Assembly (NCBI GenBank): GCA_030159075.1
Contig: BROG01000545.1
Coordinates: forward strand, 181,001 to 245,000
Reading direction: 5' to 3'
From: Atrina japonica
Taxonomy: Eukaryota; Mollusca; Bivalvia; Pterioida; Pinnidae
Length of the DNA stretch: 64,000 nt
The notes beneath the pieces were generated by a model. That model was not told where the DNA came from. It worked only from the letters and a program-made list of their open reading frames with translations, and searched no databases. How positions within the stretch are numbered: the stretch's first letter is position 1; every line of letters begins with the position of its first letter. Below are positions 1-27,200 of this stretch, piece after piece. A program made the position numbers and the translations under genes.

Positions 1-60
1 TACCTATATCCTGAACATCCTAAAAATTTATACTTTGGTATCTGAGATTTTTTATATGAT
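1..60 (+). repeat. Fragment of dispersed repeat family E
   Basis: The first 60 bases (ATCCTGAACATCC, then GGTATCTGAGA) match the 3' end of a longer repeat seen at 29113-29331 and, reversed, at 55016-55322. It lies in the intron before the first visible SLC37 exon. Confidence 0.6.
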
Positions 61-79
61 CTTGAGATAATTTTTTCAG

Positions 80-14067
<13,988 letters not shown>

Positions 14068-16302
14068 TTTTATCAGAATCCCAGTGTAAATTTAACTCTT
14101 TTACAACCGTACTGAGAAATATATTTATGTATACACTTTTTAGAATACAAAAAGTCATAACAAAACAATTTTAGCACGACAATGTATCTTTATGTTTTTA
14201 TATTTTTTGACATGTTTTAATGCACAAGACAAGACAGCATATGATAAAATCTGTATTTATGTGTGTCTTTTGGGATTTATCTTTTTACACAGAGAAGTAT
14301 TTCAGAGAATATAACCATATTTTGCAACATGCATTAACAGACAAGTTATTTTATAACTATAGTAGTAGGTTACGAGGGTTGATCTATCCTCTCTCTGATT
14401 GGCCAAAACCCTGCTCAAAAGTAATCAGCACAAGCAGTAATGCATACAGTAAAACATGCTTTAATGGCCACCTGCGTATATAGATCACCTGGTCACAAAG
14501 ACCATTTTTTGCTGCCCCCAATAGTTACCACTTGGGTATAAGTCAACCTCTATATAAAGACCACCTCCCTATAAAGACCAGTTTTCTTGTGACCCTAAGG
14601 AGGTCATTATATATACAAGTTTCACTGTAGTTTTAGATATATAATTTTTCTGAAAAATATGCAATATACAAAAATTAAATGAAACAGAAGTTTTATTAAG
14701 TCCTACCATGTGATTGTTTAACTTATTGTATGAATAACAAACCGATGGTCACCTGTACAGAATACTATGTAAATCGCCTTGATGTTTGTTTAGTTTAAGG
14801 TACTTGTCAGGTGTTGACTTATACAAGACCAGGTATTTCATTCATGAAATCTGTTATATATACAGTGTAATCTCGTTATTTAGAAATCGGCTAAATCAAA
14901 ATAACCGTTACTCAGAGTTGAAAGCTTTTTTTTGGTCCCAAATTTATTGTTTAGATAAATATGTTACTTTATATATTTTGGACAGATCAAATTTTGGGTA
15001 TCTTTAAGTAATAGCGGTAGTCCTGTGAATTTCAAGATAATGAGGTTTCACTGTATATTATGGTTGGTGTAAATTAACGTTTTTGATTGGGTATATTCAA
15101 GGCTTTTCCTTGTTTTGTTACTCTACTAAATGACCGCAATCAACTTAATGCCACCAATTGCTACAAAATAGCACCTGCTGAACAATCAAGGTATTTAATT
15201 CAGGTGAAGTTTAAATTGTAATTCAAGGTAGTTATAATTTAATTAGATGTACAATGAAATAGTAAACCGATGTAATTGTGCAATTGATCATTTATTCGTA
15301 ACAAACAAGCAATTTCTTTTTACAGAACTGAGGTAGGCACAAGTATTTTGGTAACCCATTTACCCCTCAAGATACATTTGGACTGGTCTTAGTCACCAAT
15401 TTACAGAAGAGTCCATTGTTTTTCAGGGGTTGATGAGTTAACATATATTACATTTGTTTTATTGCTGGGTGTGTCCAATACCCAGACATGAAAACAATTG
15501 TTGTTGAAAAAAATCGTTGACCATTACATCTCCTAAACATTCCTTACGAGCCTCAGATCCTGTTGTTTCTGTTGATAAGAATTTTGTAATTTGTGATAAT
15601 TTTTTTATTATTAACAAGAAACAAATTGTATTTTTATATCATATTATACTTATCATCCAGTTTTGGAATTGGCATGTTTATATGTTTGAAATAACTTTGT
15701 GGTGAAAATCAAACTTTAAAAATCGGGATTATTTTATTAAAACGTAATTGTTGTTACATTTATCGGTCCATGAAAATGTGTTTAGGAAATCTAATTTTTT
15801 TTTCAAAGTTTTATTCAAAATCTTTTTGAGCAAGATATGTCTATTATGTAATATTACGATATTTTTAGATTTCCAAATTTTCAAGTCATTTAAAGACAAA
15901 TTGAGTTTTATTCCAAATGTATTTTAAAAAGATTTTATATTTCTGTTAATATTAAGAGGAAAAGTTTAACATGACAAGGCAAAATTTTTACCATAATTTA
16001 TACTTTGTAGTTTTACCACCAATATTTGAAAAAAGAATTAGAACTTTTAGCCTCAATACTATTTTGATTAAGATCGTGATATATTTAAGTGTGATCCATG
16101 ATTGTTACCTAATGAGAAAGGATTAGTCATTACTAATCAGTCGGTGTCTCTATGTTTTTCAGCATTTTCTGATTTTCAACATGACAAATTATATTTTATA
16201 CATATTTTAATATATCATAATTCGAAGAAATATTTTCATTATAAATTAATTTTTGTATTGAGTGACTGTGTGTGTGTGTGTGTGTATGTGTGAAATGATA
16301 TA
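14068..16302. other. SLC37 3' flank with dispersed repeats
   Basis: Non-coding. The interval 14068-14447 is probable 3' UTR. A family-B copy is at 14448-14629 (ACAGTAAAACATGC to AAGTTTCACTGTA), a family-C piece at 14866-15055 (ending AATGAGGTTTCACTGTATA), and a reversed family-F copy at 15350-15441 (ACCCATTTACCCCTCAAG to CAGGGGTTGATGAGTTAA). A short TG tract is near 16266. No clear AATAAA signal was found close to the stop codon, so the transcript end is unplaced. Confidence 0.6.
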
Positions 16303-16484
16303 CAGTCAAACCCACTTATACTGAACCTTGTTGCATTGATATTTCACTTTATTTGAAATGAATTTGCTTCCCTAGCAAAAATTTCTTCATAACCATTTTA
16401 TCCAGTTATTTTTAAAACCCTGTTTATTGAAAAATAAAATCAATTCCCCTTCGATTTCAATACATCCAGGTTCGACTGTAATTC
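16303..16484. repeat. Family-C repeat
   Basis: Begins ACAGTCAAACCCACTTATAC and ends CAGGTTCGACTGTAATTC, giving roughly inverted CAGTC/GACTG ends. The body is AT-rich with degenerate internal repetition. Confidence 0.5.
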
Positions 16485-16859
16485 ATTTATTTAATTAGAA
16501 TATTGTTGTATTTTATGCCATGATAACTCACTACATTGGATCATGTCTCACTCACACAAATGACAACTGCCATGTAAGACCACTTTTATGAAATTCATTT
16601 GGTTAAATAATCCTTGAATCAAAAATCTGACCTGTCTTGTAAGACAACATTTCAGTAGCAGAAAAAGTTATCTTTCATGGCTTAAATCTAAAGTAAAATT
16701 TTATACCATAATAAAAGTCTTATATATCATAATTTTTTACTTAATTTATGTAGGAAAATCCTCAGGTGATATTATGTAAACATCTAAATTTCATAATCTT
16801 ACAATTTCAATTCGGAATATCAAACATATATTTTTTTAAATCTGCTACTAAAATTTTGA

Positions 16860-17890
16860 ATCATTATGTTAATTTTGAGGCCTGGTATTTTTTTAGTTAC
16901 AATTATTTCATAGGAATATCATTCCCATCAATAAGAAAATTTCCAAGGATTATCATGTACATGTATTATTTAGTGGAATCATTTTCTTTCTTTCTTATTT
17001 TGCCAAATTTACAATGCAATTTGAATATGGTTTTTGTACATTATTTTACAATAGATAATCATTGGCTTTTATTTTTCTGCTAAGATTTTAATTTTGGTGT
17101 TCAAACTTTTTTTCTCTTTGTTTAGCTGATAATCAAATAATTGTTAGGAAGTTGAATAGTCCAGTTACCATTATTGATACCTGTTAATTTGACATTTTTA
17201 TGAAATAATAATTTTTGCCATGTTTTATAATTTTAATTTGAAGTACTTGTCAATTTATAAAGGTGACATTTGTTTTTAACGTTTTTCCTTATAGTTTGTT
17301 TAAAATTTCATTATTGATACTTGTTTATTTAGTATTTTTATGAAATCAATCATTTATTTATTCAGTGATTTATAATTTTGATTGGAAATATTCACCTAAA
17401 GATTATTGTAAATAAAGTATTATCTGTACCCTTCAGTTTTTGAAGGTAACACACTTGTCTTAACCACCATTCCTTTATGTTTATAAATGCCAAATCTTTA
17501 AAGTTTTTACAAAATTTTTGTGATATTGAAGTCAAACTTTTTGTCTTAATAATTTCCGAGGCTAATACTTGCCATCAGTAAGAAACTTTTACAAGGATTA
17601 ACATTTATTCAGTCGTGTCATTTTTTTTTCTTTCTAATTTTATCAATTTTATATTGTATGTTGAATGTGTCTATATAATATTGTTTTACAATAGACAATC
17701 TTTAATTTTAAAATAACTTTTCTTCCACGACGTATTTTAGTGATAGTTAGTTTTAGTGTTTGCAGGTTATCAAATTATTGTTCAGAGTTTGAATATTTCC
17801 GATAGCAGTTTAGATGCTTGTTAATTTTTTTTTTTAAATCAGTTGGTTTTACAATGTTTTATGATTATATTTTGGATAATACATTTACGA
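16860..17890. repeat. Diverged ~650-bp tandem duplication
   Basis: Ordered similarities link about 16880-17230 with about 17550-17890. CCCATCAATAAGAAA pairs with GCCATCAGTAAGAAA. AATGCAATTTGAATATGG pairs with TTGTATGTTGAATGTG. TTTTACAATAGATAATC pairs with TTTTACAATAGACAATC. GATAATCAAATAATTGTTAG pairs with TTATCAAATTATTGTTCAG. No coding frame spans either copy. Confidence 0.5.
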
Positions 17891-17899
17891 TTGTTATTA

Positions 17900-20036
17900 A
17901 TAAATAGTTCTTTTGTACCCGTAAATTAACAAAGGTGACATTTGTCATCATAATCATTTCTCTATGAATTTATGATAGCCGAGTTTTTTTTTAAACAGCA
18001 AACTATTTGATTGAAAGAGTTGTGTAGTTTAGAATCATCCTAGAGTTATTTGTAGATTTAAGATCTAATTTCTTAGAGTTTGTTAAAGTTTGATATTGAT
18101 GAAACTCCTGAAGCAATTATTTTCAATGGAGGAGTATGAGCTTATGAAATATGTATCAAACCAATACCAGTGACGTTATCTTTGATACCTTTAAAGTGAT
18201 AATGAATTCAGATAGGTTAGAACCTGTTAAAATATGCGCCTTACTCACCTATTGTGTTTTCTTTAGGTTTCTTAGGCAAACAAATTCTATTCATTAAGCA
18301 TATGAGATATACATTTTTTATGACTGAAGTAAAAATTCAGAACAATTTTACTTCAGTCTAGCATGTAAAACATAAGAGTTTTATCAGGTATATGGAAATG
18401 TGATATACACAAAAAACCTGTTAATTGTTTTATTTGTATTCATTAAAACTATGTTCCTGATAAAAAAGTGTCATGTTATTTATGTTTTTGATTTAAGCCA
18501 TAGACTGTATGGATGATAATTTTCATCCAATCGGCGGGATTCCTCCTTTTTCAAAATTTTGGCTGCAGTGTTAAATTTTTACATGTACATGTATTTCACT
18601 TATTTAAAACCTACAAATGAGTCACGTTTTCCTCCTTTTTCACATTTTCAGTGTTCTCATCTTAGAGAAAAAAACACATTTTCTTTATAACAACAGGAAA
18701 CGATGTCACATTAGTAAGTGTATGAATACTGGACAACTGTCACAGTAAGTGTATGAATACTGGACAACTGGTTAATTTTGTAAATCATGACATCGCCCAC
18801 CTCAAGTTAGGACAGCTTTGAGACTTGATGGAATCTTGGTTTATGATGTAAGAAAATTTGCCATTTTACCTATGGATATACACTCTGTAGTCTTGTCTTC
18901 TGTCCTCCCCTGATGTTCACCCAAAACTGTGTCTTGCGATTTAATTTTGATTATATTTCTTGATAAAAACGACAGTAACTAATTGACAAATACTTTTGGT
19001 AGTCAAAACAGGAAGCTACAAAATTGTATAAAGAAAATGTCCCCAAGTTTGTTTCCTGGTGGGACTATTATGACAGCGTGATTAGATCTCCACACTTGAA
19101 AACTGCAATGTTTCTAAATTCTAGTCACCATGAGTTAGAGCTGTACTGCAGTGGAACCTGAGTAGAATATGTGGGAAATTTTACTAGCCACGAATATTTC
19201 CTGTGTACAGTTTGAATGGGATCTACTTCATTAAATCTTGCAGTCATTGTTTGAATGACAATTTTGAATATAGCGTAAAACAGCAAAATAATTATTTTTG
19301 AACAATTCAATTTAGTCTTTAGGTTATGTGTTGGCAGATCCTTTCAATACTATATTTGAAGTGAAAATGAGGTTGTGTTATTACTGCACACAAGAAATCA
19401 CGGCCTGGATAAATGTCCAAAAAAATATTGTTTATAAATAATGACAATATACATAGAACATGAAGTGTAAATGTAATGGTAATTTACTAAGTGTCCCTTG
19501 CGCGTCATTTTACGTGGATACCCGCCAAAATTGGATTTTTAAAAATATTCATAGAATACTACAAAACAGAATTGTTAATGCCACATTTTCTTATTTTAAA
19601 AAGGACATATTGAAGGAATCAATTAATAGTTGTCCGATTCCGTTCAGATTTTTCACAATAGTTTGTACTTAGACTACGTGACGTCACCTGAAAGTTGGGC
19701 AAGGTCGATTCAGGTTATGTAATATTTTCATTGACGATATTCGGCGATATCCTATTTCACTTCATCTGCGAGGAATTATAGTTATAGTTAAATTATCTCT
19801 CTGGTAAATATGCAAAGTGCCATCACTTTCCTGTAATCATTTTTTTCAAATCTTGCACCTATTACTTCATGATATTAATATCTCTGGTCATAGAGGCGAT
19901 AAACTGCTTATCCGGAATATAGTGATACCTTTCTATGCTCTATGAAACCGCACTCTATTATGACGAATCGTGACGTAACAAGACAACTCAAAAATCGTCT
20001 ATTGACATTAGTTTGTCCGTTTATATTCCGTTTATC
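17900..20036. other. Intergenic, no gene seen
   Basis: AT-rich DNA without a supported gene. A 30-bp direct duplication (AAGTGTATGAATACTGGACA) occurs at about 18714-18770. Short open frames at 19125-19310 and 19460-19672 have no recognisable family, splice context or composition bias and are not called. Confidence 0.6.
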
Positions 20037-20275
20037 ATGACCTCCTTGTCCGAGTGATTAGAACATCGCACTTTGAACCATGAAGTATATCTCTGTTCCT
20101 GTCAGTACAGGTTCGAGCTCTGCTGGAATCTAAGCTGATTTTTGTGAAAAATTTGCCAGTTTACTTGCCTAAGGCCAGTGGTCTCTTCCGGGATACATTT
20201 TTACCGGGTTCTCCCACACCATTAAAAACTGGCCGCCATTATATGATGAAAAATTGTTGAGTGTGGCGTAAAACA
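20037..20275 (+). mobile_element. tRNA-derived SINE, well-preserved copy
   Basis: The head CCTTGTCCGAGTGATTAGAA is an A-box-like promoter and ACAGGTTCGAGCTCTGCTGG contains a near-consensus box B (GGTTCGA). The body includes CCAGTTTACTTGCC, AAGGCCAGTGGTCTCTTCC and AAAAACTGGCCGCCATTATA and ends GTGTGGCGTAAAACATTAAA. Internal RNA polymerase III promoter elements plus an unrelated tail are typical of tRNA-derived SINEs. A (TA)n tract follows directly. Confidence 0.8.
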
Positions 20276-20278
20276 TTA

Positions 20279-20280
<2 letters not shown>

Positions 20281-20345
<65 letters not shown>
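20281..20345. repeat. TA microsatellite
   Basis: Pure (TA)n tract of about 65 bp at the 3' end of the SINE at 20037-20275, the usual position for a SINE tail microsatellite. Confidence 0.9.
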
Positions 20346-20350
<5 letters not shown>

Positions 20351-20578
20351 CTGTTATTAGTAGTGAAGTGTCTGTATTTCAGCTGATGCATTTGCACAAG
20401 GCAGTATAGCCCAATGTAAGAATTCAACTTTAACAATTTTACATGTATTTATGAAACTGAAATTCAATTTAGTTTGAATAATCTTTATTTCAATTCCAAA
20501 TTGTCAGTAATTGGGTCCTTTGGTCTGGTATTTAATCCATGTAATACAACACTCCAAATATAATCACATTTTTATATC

Positions 20579-20935
20579 AAAGGGGCATTAGCTGTGTTTA
20601 CCAAAATATATTCCAATTTTTTCTTTTAGCACTTGTACTTGATATATAATAACAATTAAGAGTTATACACTGGCATAACAAATCTTATATTCCTATATAT
20701 TTTGTGAAAATAAGGTCAGGCCCAATGTGGTATGCATATACAAAGGGTAAGGTTGAACTAATCAACTGCAGAATAATAAGTGCCAATCTGGGTTTCTCAA
20801 TCAACTCCAGAATTTTAGAATTTAAGGAATTTAAGAATTATTATGCTTTTGTTTATCTCTTTTGTGTTATAGTATATCAATCTAAGTATTAAAAACAAAG
20901 AAAATATATTGGGGAAAACAGCTAATATCCATTTA
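20579..20935 (+). mobile_element. MITE family A, copy 2
   Basis: Left end AAAGGGGCATTAGCTGTG and right end CAGCTAATATCC. The internal AATAAGGTCAGGCCCAATGT and GGGTTTCTCAATCA match the family. Confidence 0.8.
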
Positions 20936-21016
20936 ACTCATTTAACCCTGAAGACACATTTAGACTGGTCTAAGTCATTGGTTTACTGAAGAGTTCATTG
21001 TTTTATAGGAGTTGAT
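20936..21016 (-). repeat. Family-F short repeat
   Basis: AACTCATTTAACCCTGAAG, then ACACATTTAGACTGGTCTAAG, then ATAGGAGTTGATG. It abuts the right end of MITE A copy 2. Confidence 0.6.
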
Positions 21017-21103
21017 GTAGAAAAAATACTAAACTCTAATGCAGCTATTTCTACATGTCATAGACATGTCACGGCTATGTTACCTTGGCATTCAATGCAA
21101 TAT

Positions 21104-21109
21104 TTTATT
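21104..21109 (-). terminator. Polyadenylation signal of the EGF-repeat gene
   Basis: AATAAA on the minus strand about 140 nt after the TAA at 21250-21252. It is the first canonical signal downstream and fits a short 3' UTR. The cleavage site itself cannot be seen. Confidence 0.6.
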
Positions 21110-21249
21110 TGTTAATTTGTTATCCCTGAGCGTTTATAATACTTGAAACCAACATGAATTAGGATATCTATATGTATATTATGCAAGAATATACAAAAAT
21201 ATATAGAGATTTAGTTTAACAGGACATTTTAAGTCGGGCTTTATGCAGT

Positions 21250-24200
21250 TTAAGGCTGTCCGTCTCTTGTAAACGATTTTCCCATTTTCAAACCACGACA
21301 GGTATGCATATCCGAATCCAATTCCTCACCAGGAGGGCATGTGCAGTAGTAACTTCCGGCTGTATTGATACAAGTATGACTACAAGGTAGATCGAAACAC
21401 TCATTTATATCTGAAAAGACAAAATGACACACTGATATTAAAATGGACCTCACGATTAATCAGTCCCCACCCAATGCCGGTCTTTCCTAATTATGTGTAT
21501 CAACGTTAACAAGTTTCATTCAAGAAACTCTGTAGCTTTCCGTTGGATCTTTAATTGCATATATCATACTATTCAGGTATTTATTTATGGAATACATGGA
21601 CATTTATACTTGCTGACAGAATTATCAATTAATAGAAAATTGCAGTTTTCTTTGTGAATGATTTATGATTTTTACTTTTTAGAATTATTTCCCTTTAAAT
21701 ATTTCCTACTGTATTTTTTCCCACTAAAAACATTAAGATTGAAAAGGAAACTAATTTTTATCCTAATAGGACAACACTAAGGATCTGTAACAAAATATGA
21801 ATATAACATTTCTTAGTGGTGGTTGTTTTCGAAAATGGCAATCGTTATTCTGAAAAAAAAAATGTCTCCCACGACAGTACTTTTGAATTATGGGGAGGAA
21901 CCCAAATCTGAGAAGGCGCCAGTTTATCTGCATAGTACACCTTGATAAGGAGCAGTCGAAGTATCCCTTGCTGGCCTTTTTCTGCCAATGCTAAAAGCCT
22001 TATATGTAGGTAAAACTTATGACACTTGTGGTATATGTTTAATGTCGTTAGTCTGACTTTATTTTCCGTCTCTGTACAAACACCCGTTCCGTGCTAGTTT
22101 CCAAATCATAGAGAGCAATATAAATCAGTGTAGCATAATGATTTCCGGTACTCATATTACTCAGTATTCTGGAGGCCCACTTTTGATACCAAGCAGACAC
22201 AAATTGAAAACGCCTTTTTCTAGACATAGGTTGTTCACTTTAAAGGGACATTAGCTGTATTAAACCCAAAAAATATTTAGATTTTTTCTACTTTTACTTC
22301 TTGTGGTTGATGTACAATAGCTATACACAGGTAGAAAAATCTTATATGCCTATATATTTTGTGATAATAAGGTCAGGTCCAGTTTGGTACTGATATAAAA
22401 ATAGTAAGGTTGAGTTCATTAATTGCAAGTGAAAAAGTGCCAAACTTGGGTTTCTCAAACAATTTTCACAAAATACAGGGATTTAAGAATTTTTATGACT
22501 TTGTAAATCTCTTTTTTGTTATTTCATATCAATCTAATTATTAAAAAGAAAAAACAAAATTTTGGGAAAAAAACAGCTAACGCCACTTTGACAAATTTTC
22601 TTTATGTTTTTTAGGTAAAGTCTACTTACCTAGCTGACAAATGATTCCCCAGAATCCGGTCTTACACTGACAACGATTGCTCACACATGTACCGCCATTT
22701 CTACATTCCGGGATGCATGTTGTATCTAAAATAAAAAAAAAATAGATGAATAAATCTTATAACTTGATTTATTTTCAGTGTGCGGTCATTTAAGATTGAT
22801 ATGACAAAATTATATTTGCAGTATGCTGCCAGGGTCTATCAAAGACTAAAATCCAAATTGCAAGCCGAGACTTTGAAGTCAATGAAACAGACCTTTTCCA
22901 AATTGTTCTGTTCCGGCATGGTTCGTAATAATATCATGCACCTTCATTGAAAACTGTGTCCTACATAACTTCCGATTAATGAGTTTATCGCATAGGTGAC
23001 CAGAAATATGTATTACGTACAGTGAAAGGAACCAGATTTGAGAAGTAGCCTAAAGTAAAGGCCTGACACTTGTCAACTTTACAAGAATGAACATTTAGTT
23101 TAACTTTTCCTCCACTTAAATGACCTGAAACAGTATATCATTGAATGTCGTTATGTAGACATTACGAAACCAGAAATTACCTAAGTCACATTTCTGTTGA
23201 CGTCACAAGATGTGAGTACAAACTAGTCCACAAAACCGAACGGGATGTGACAACCAAAAAAGGTCTATTGTCGGAATACGAAATTTCATACTTAATGGTT
23301 ACTTGGCGCTGCCAATCAATGACCTGGAATATATATGAGCATAACACTGACGTTGAAGTTGATGTTTTCATTTTTGAAAAACAAATTAGGGACATAACTT
23401 CTAAAATAGGTCTACCTACAGTACCTGGCCACAAGGGGAGTCATAAAAATGGCAGATCTAATATTATTCACGTTCCCTAACGCTGTTGGTTTTACTTTCT
23501 TTGTAAGAGTTAAAATTACGATGACAAAGCTTGTAAATAATATTAGAGTATTACTAAATATCAGTCATCTTTCTGTGACGTCAGATATGAATATAACGTA
23601 TATCAAAAAAATATCGTCTGCTTTAAGTATGGTTGTAAAACGTAAACAAATGTCAACACCCGTAAATGAATCTATAATATCTATGGTAAACAGTGGATTT
23701 CGACAAAACTTGATTTCAAACATACTTAATGTGAGTCAGTCTGGAATTTCAAAATTGTTAAGAAGGTTTCATCAGCGTGAATCTACTGAAAACAAGCGCA
23801 GAAGTGGCCGACCAAGAAAACCGGATATTCGTGGTGACCGAAAAATAATATGGTATGTAAAGCTTGGCAGACGGCAAACTTTGAAAAATCTTACAGATAA
23901 TGTCAACAAAACATTACCAAATATTATCTCTTCTCGAACTGTAAGAAGGCGATTGTTTTTTTTTTTAACTTTACTAGAAAGGAAACTCGAAAAACGTTCA
24001 CTATTCACAAACACTATCAACAAAACCAGAGTCACCGTGTAAATTGGTGTAGGGAAAAACTGCACTGGAGAATAAATAACAACTGGAAGAAATTTATATA
24101 TTTAGTGATGAAACACAGGTAGTAATTGACCAAAATAAAAAAGTATATATATATGGAGACGACCGGACGAATTTTGGCGACCAGAATTTTTGGTTAGCCA

Positions 24201-27200
24201 TGGGACTGGCAAGTACTCGGCAATGTTTTGGGGCTGTGTTACTCATGAAGGAATTGGGACATTTACAGAAGTTGATGGCACTATAAATTATCAAAAATAT
24301 ATTGATATTTTGAATAAAAAATTATGGCCAGTGATAGATCGACATTTCCCTTGAAACGACTATTTATTCCAGGATACATCAAATAATGCATCAAATATGA
24401 CAAAACAATGGAAAATTGAAAATAGGATAAAATACATACCATGGCCCTTGTAATCCACCGACCTCAATATTATTGAAAATGTTTGGAGAACTATAGCATA
24501 AAACTTCAAAGGGAAGTCAATACCATTCACAATCGTACGGAACAATCAACAAGGTAAAAGGAATATGACGGTACCTACCTCAACACTTCATACAGAGCTT
24601 ATATACAAGGTAATATAATATAAGGGACATGCTACAAATATTAAGGCTGACAAACGTATGGATTTATAATCAAAAATCTGTACTTCTGTTTTGACGTTAG
24701 AATTCTACGTGTCGTATTACGTCAGCCATTCTTATGACTCATTTATGGCCAGGTACTCTAGTTTGGTGTTTATAACAAACTAAGAACGTCCTGTACTTCT
24801 GTTGGACTTCAGACAAACAAATATCAGATGTTTTCATATAAGTTAAAATACACAAATGCACACATTTTTATAACCAAGAATTACATTGCCATACATAAAC
24901 CTATTTAAGCTACCTAAGTGAAATTACAAAAATATAACCAATTTTCCTTTTGACAAACTAATATAAATGAATGTGAATGCTTACTAATGCACGTGCGTTT
25001 GTCTGATGAAAGTCTGTGTCCCGGCGGACAAACACAAGCATAACCCCCGTAAGTGTTTCTACAATAGTGGTCGCATAAGTCATTTCTCTCTGCACACTCG
25101 TCGACATCTGCAATAAAGGTAAAAGGATACATATAAATCAAAGTACAAAAAGATCTGACCCGCCGTGAATCCAAAATTCCAGAATAAGTTTGGACTGACA
25201 TAGTTTTACTTAATTCTGGAATAATTAAGTGAAATTGAATCTCAATTCAAAATTACGGAAATACATCAACGTTTTTTAGAAAATCGTGAAACAAAATTAA
25301 TTCAGCATTTTTACAACCTTCAGGAAAAATGTTATGTAAAAACGATACGGAAAATGGAGGCGAGATATCTTACCGTCTTGACATATCTGTCCTCTAAAGT
25401 TTTTGGGACACTCACAAGTGCCATTACGACATACACCGCCATTCATACACTCGGGAACACAACCAATTTCTGAAGAACAAATAACGAGGAATTTATGGTT
25501 ATCCGCTTGTAGATATATAAAGCTATGGATGATTACCATATATTTTATCACGCGTTACAAACGCCTACATCGGTTAATGCGTGATTAGCGTGGCAAGCAA
25601 AGTGTAACAATGCAAAAGTTGATAATATTGAGAGATAAGGGGAAATAACGTGCATATTAGGATAATGTGAAAATATAAACAAGTGTTTATTTCGGTTATA
25701 TTACTAAGAATGGTAACGAAGATGTGAGTTATATTGTACAATTGTTAAGATATAGTAAAGAAAGTATTACCGACATTGTAAAAATGTAGCACTGGAGACA
25801 TTTAGTTCTTACAAAGTTGTAACACTTTCAATACGACAAACCATAATAGACTGGTCTAAGACCAAAGAAAAGATCATACCATTTTGATACTTAGGGGCGG
25901 AAAGGTTAAGTTAATTCACAAAACAGCTGCAGTCTCTTAGAAATGCCGTAGAAGTGCAGTGTGTACCTGTTAAAAGCACTATGGTCTTACAATTATTTGT
26001 TAATTTTTTTGTTAAGTGAATCATGAAAATCATAAACATCTAGTTACCTTATACCTATATTTACTTACACTAATCACGAGCATCCAATGTCCAAGTAAAA
26101 ACGGATGTTTGGTTTCTTTTTTGGAAAAATGTTATTTATTTTACCAAACCACCTCACATATTTTGTATTCTTAGTAAACTAAAATTATCCTACCTTTGCA
26201 GGTGCGTCCATCTGAGTTGAGAGTAGCCCAATGTGGGCAGACACAGTGGTAACTACCAAATGTGTTTTGACATCGATACTGGCAGTATCCATAAGGCAAA
26301 CGTTCGCATTCATTGACATCTAAAATGAGACAGGTCAAATGTAATACTGATCATCTTGTTAAAATATTTGGATAACAGAAATGATCGAAAATTTCTCACA
26401 TTACCGGTATATGTTTAAAGAAACAATGGTATGAAAATGTAATTATTGAAGTCAAACGGTAAAGCGAATTTAAAGACAAAAATATTAACTACCGTTTTTT
26501 TTCTAATATCTTGTATATGTGATAACATGACACATTCTTATGTAAAAGTCTACTAAGATACATTGTCGCTTGCTTGCAAACAGCAAGTCTAAACTAAATC
26601 AGAGCAGGGGTAACGGGCAAGTCTTGGCCCTGAATATTAGAAAAGTCACATGAATGCATGAAATCAAATCAAGGTAAAGTGTTTACCTGTACACACTTAT
26701 TTTGGAAAGCAGTCAGTATTACTTTTTATAGAACCAGAACGTGCCACTTTTTCCTGCTATACATATAGGTCTTTAAAATTGCTCTTCACAAAATTTCATC
26801 AGTAAATTGTTTTGACGATAGAACATTTCTAGTGACTGTAACATATTATTTCTTGTATACCAATATTACTACGCGCACGAGACTAAAAGAGCTAAAGCAC
26901 ACAAAACACTTTTCATTGTTTTTTTCCACAGAAATGCTAAATATTCTATTTATTATTTTTATAATGATATATTTCATTTACTGCATACTAAGACATTCGG
27001 TCAGAAAAACGCGTTTTATCGACTAAGATATTCTGAGTTTTTTAAAAAATAAATCCAGGTAGTAAAATAACAATTCTATCACATTTGTTACAGTGAAACT
27101 TGTTTTAATATATCTTCTTAATTCATTAATCATATAAAAAAACTACTTTTGAGAGACAAGCTATGTTCTGATAGATCACATTTCAGTAGCATACTGGGTG

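Noticed and set aside
20037..20110. Possible functional tRNA gene
   Set aside because: A- and B-box-like motifs are present but the cloverleaf cannot be completed and the sequence continues into a SINE body.
23145..23434. Overlapping frames on both strands left of the Tc1/mariner element
   Set aside because: They are mutual shadows lying almost entirely outside the element's inverted repeat, with no domain; probably unrelated intron DNA.
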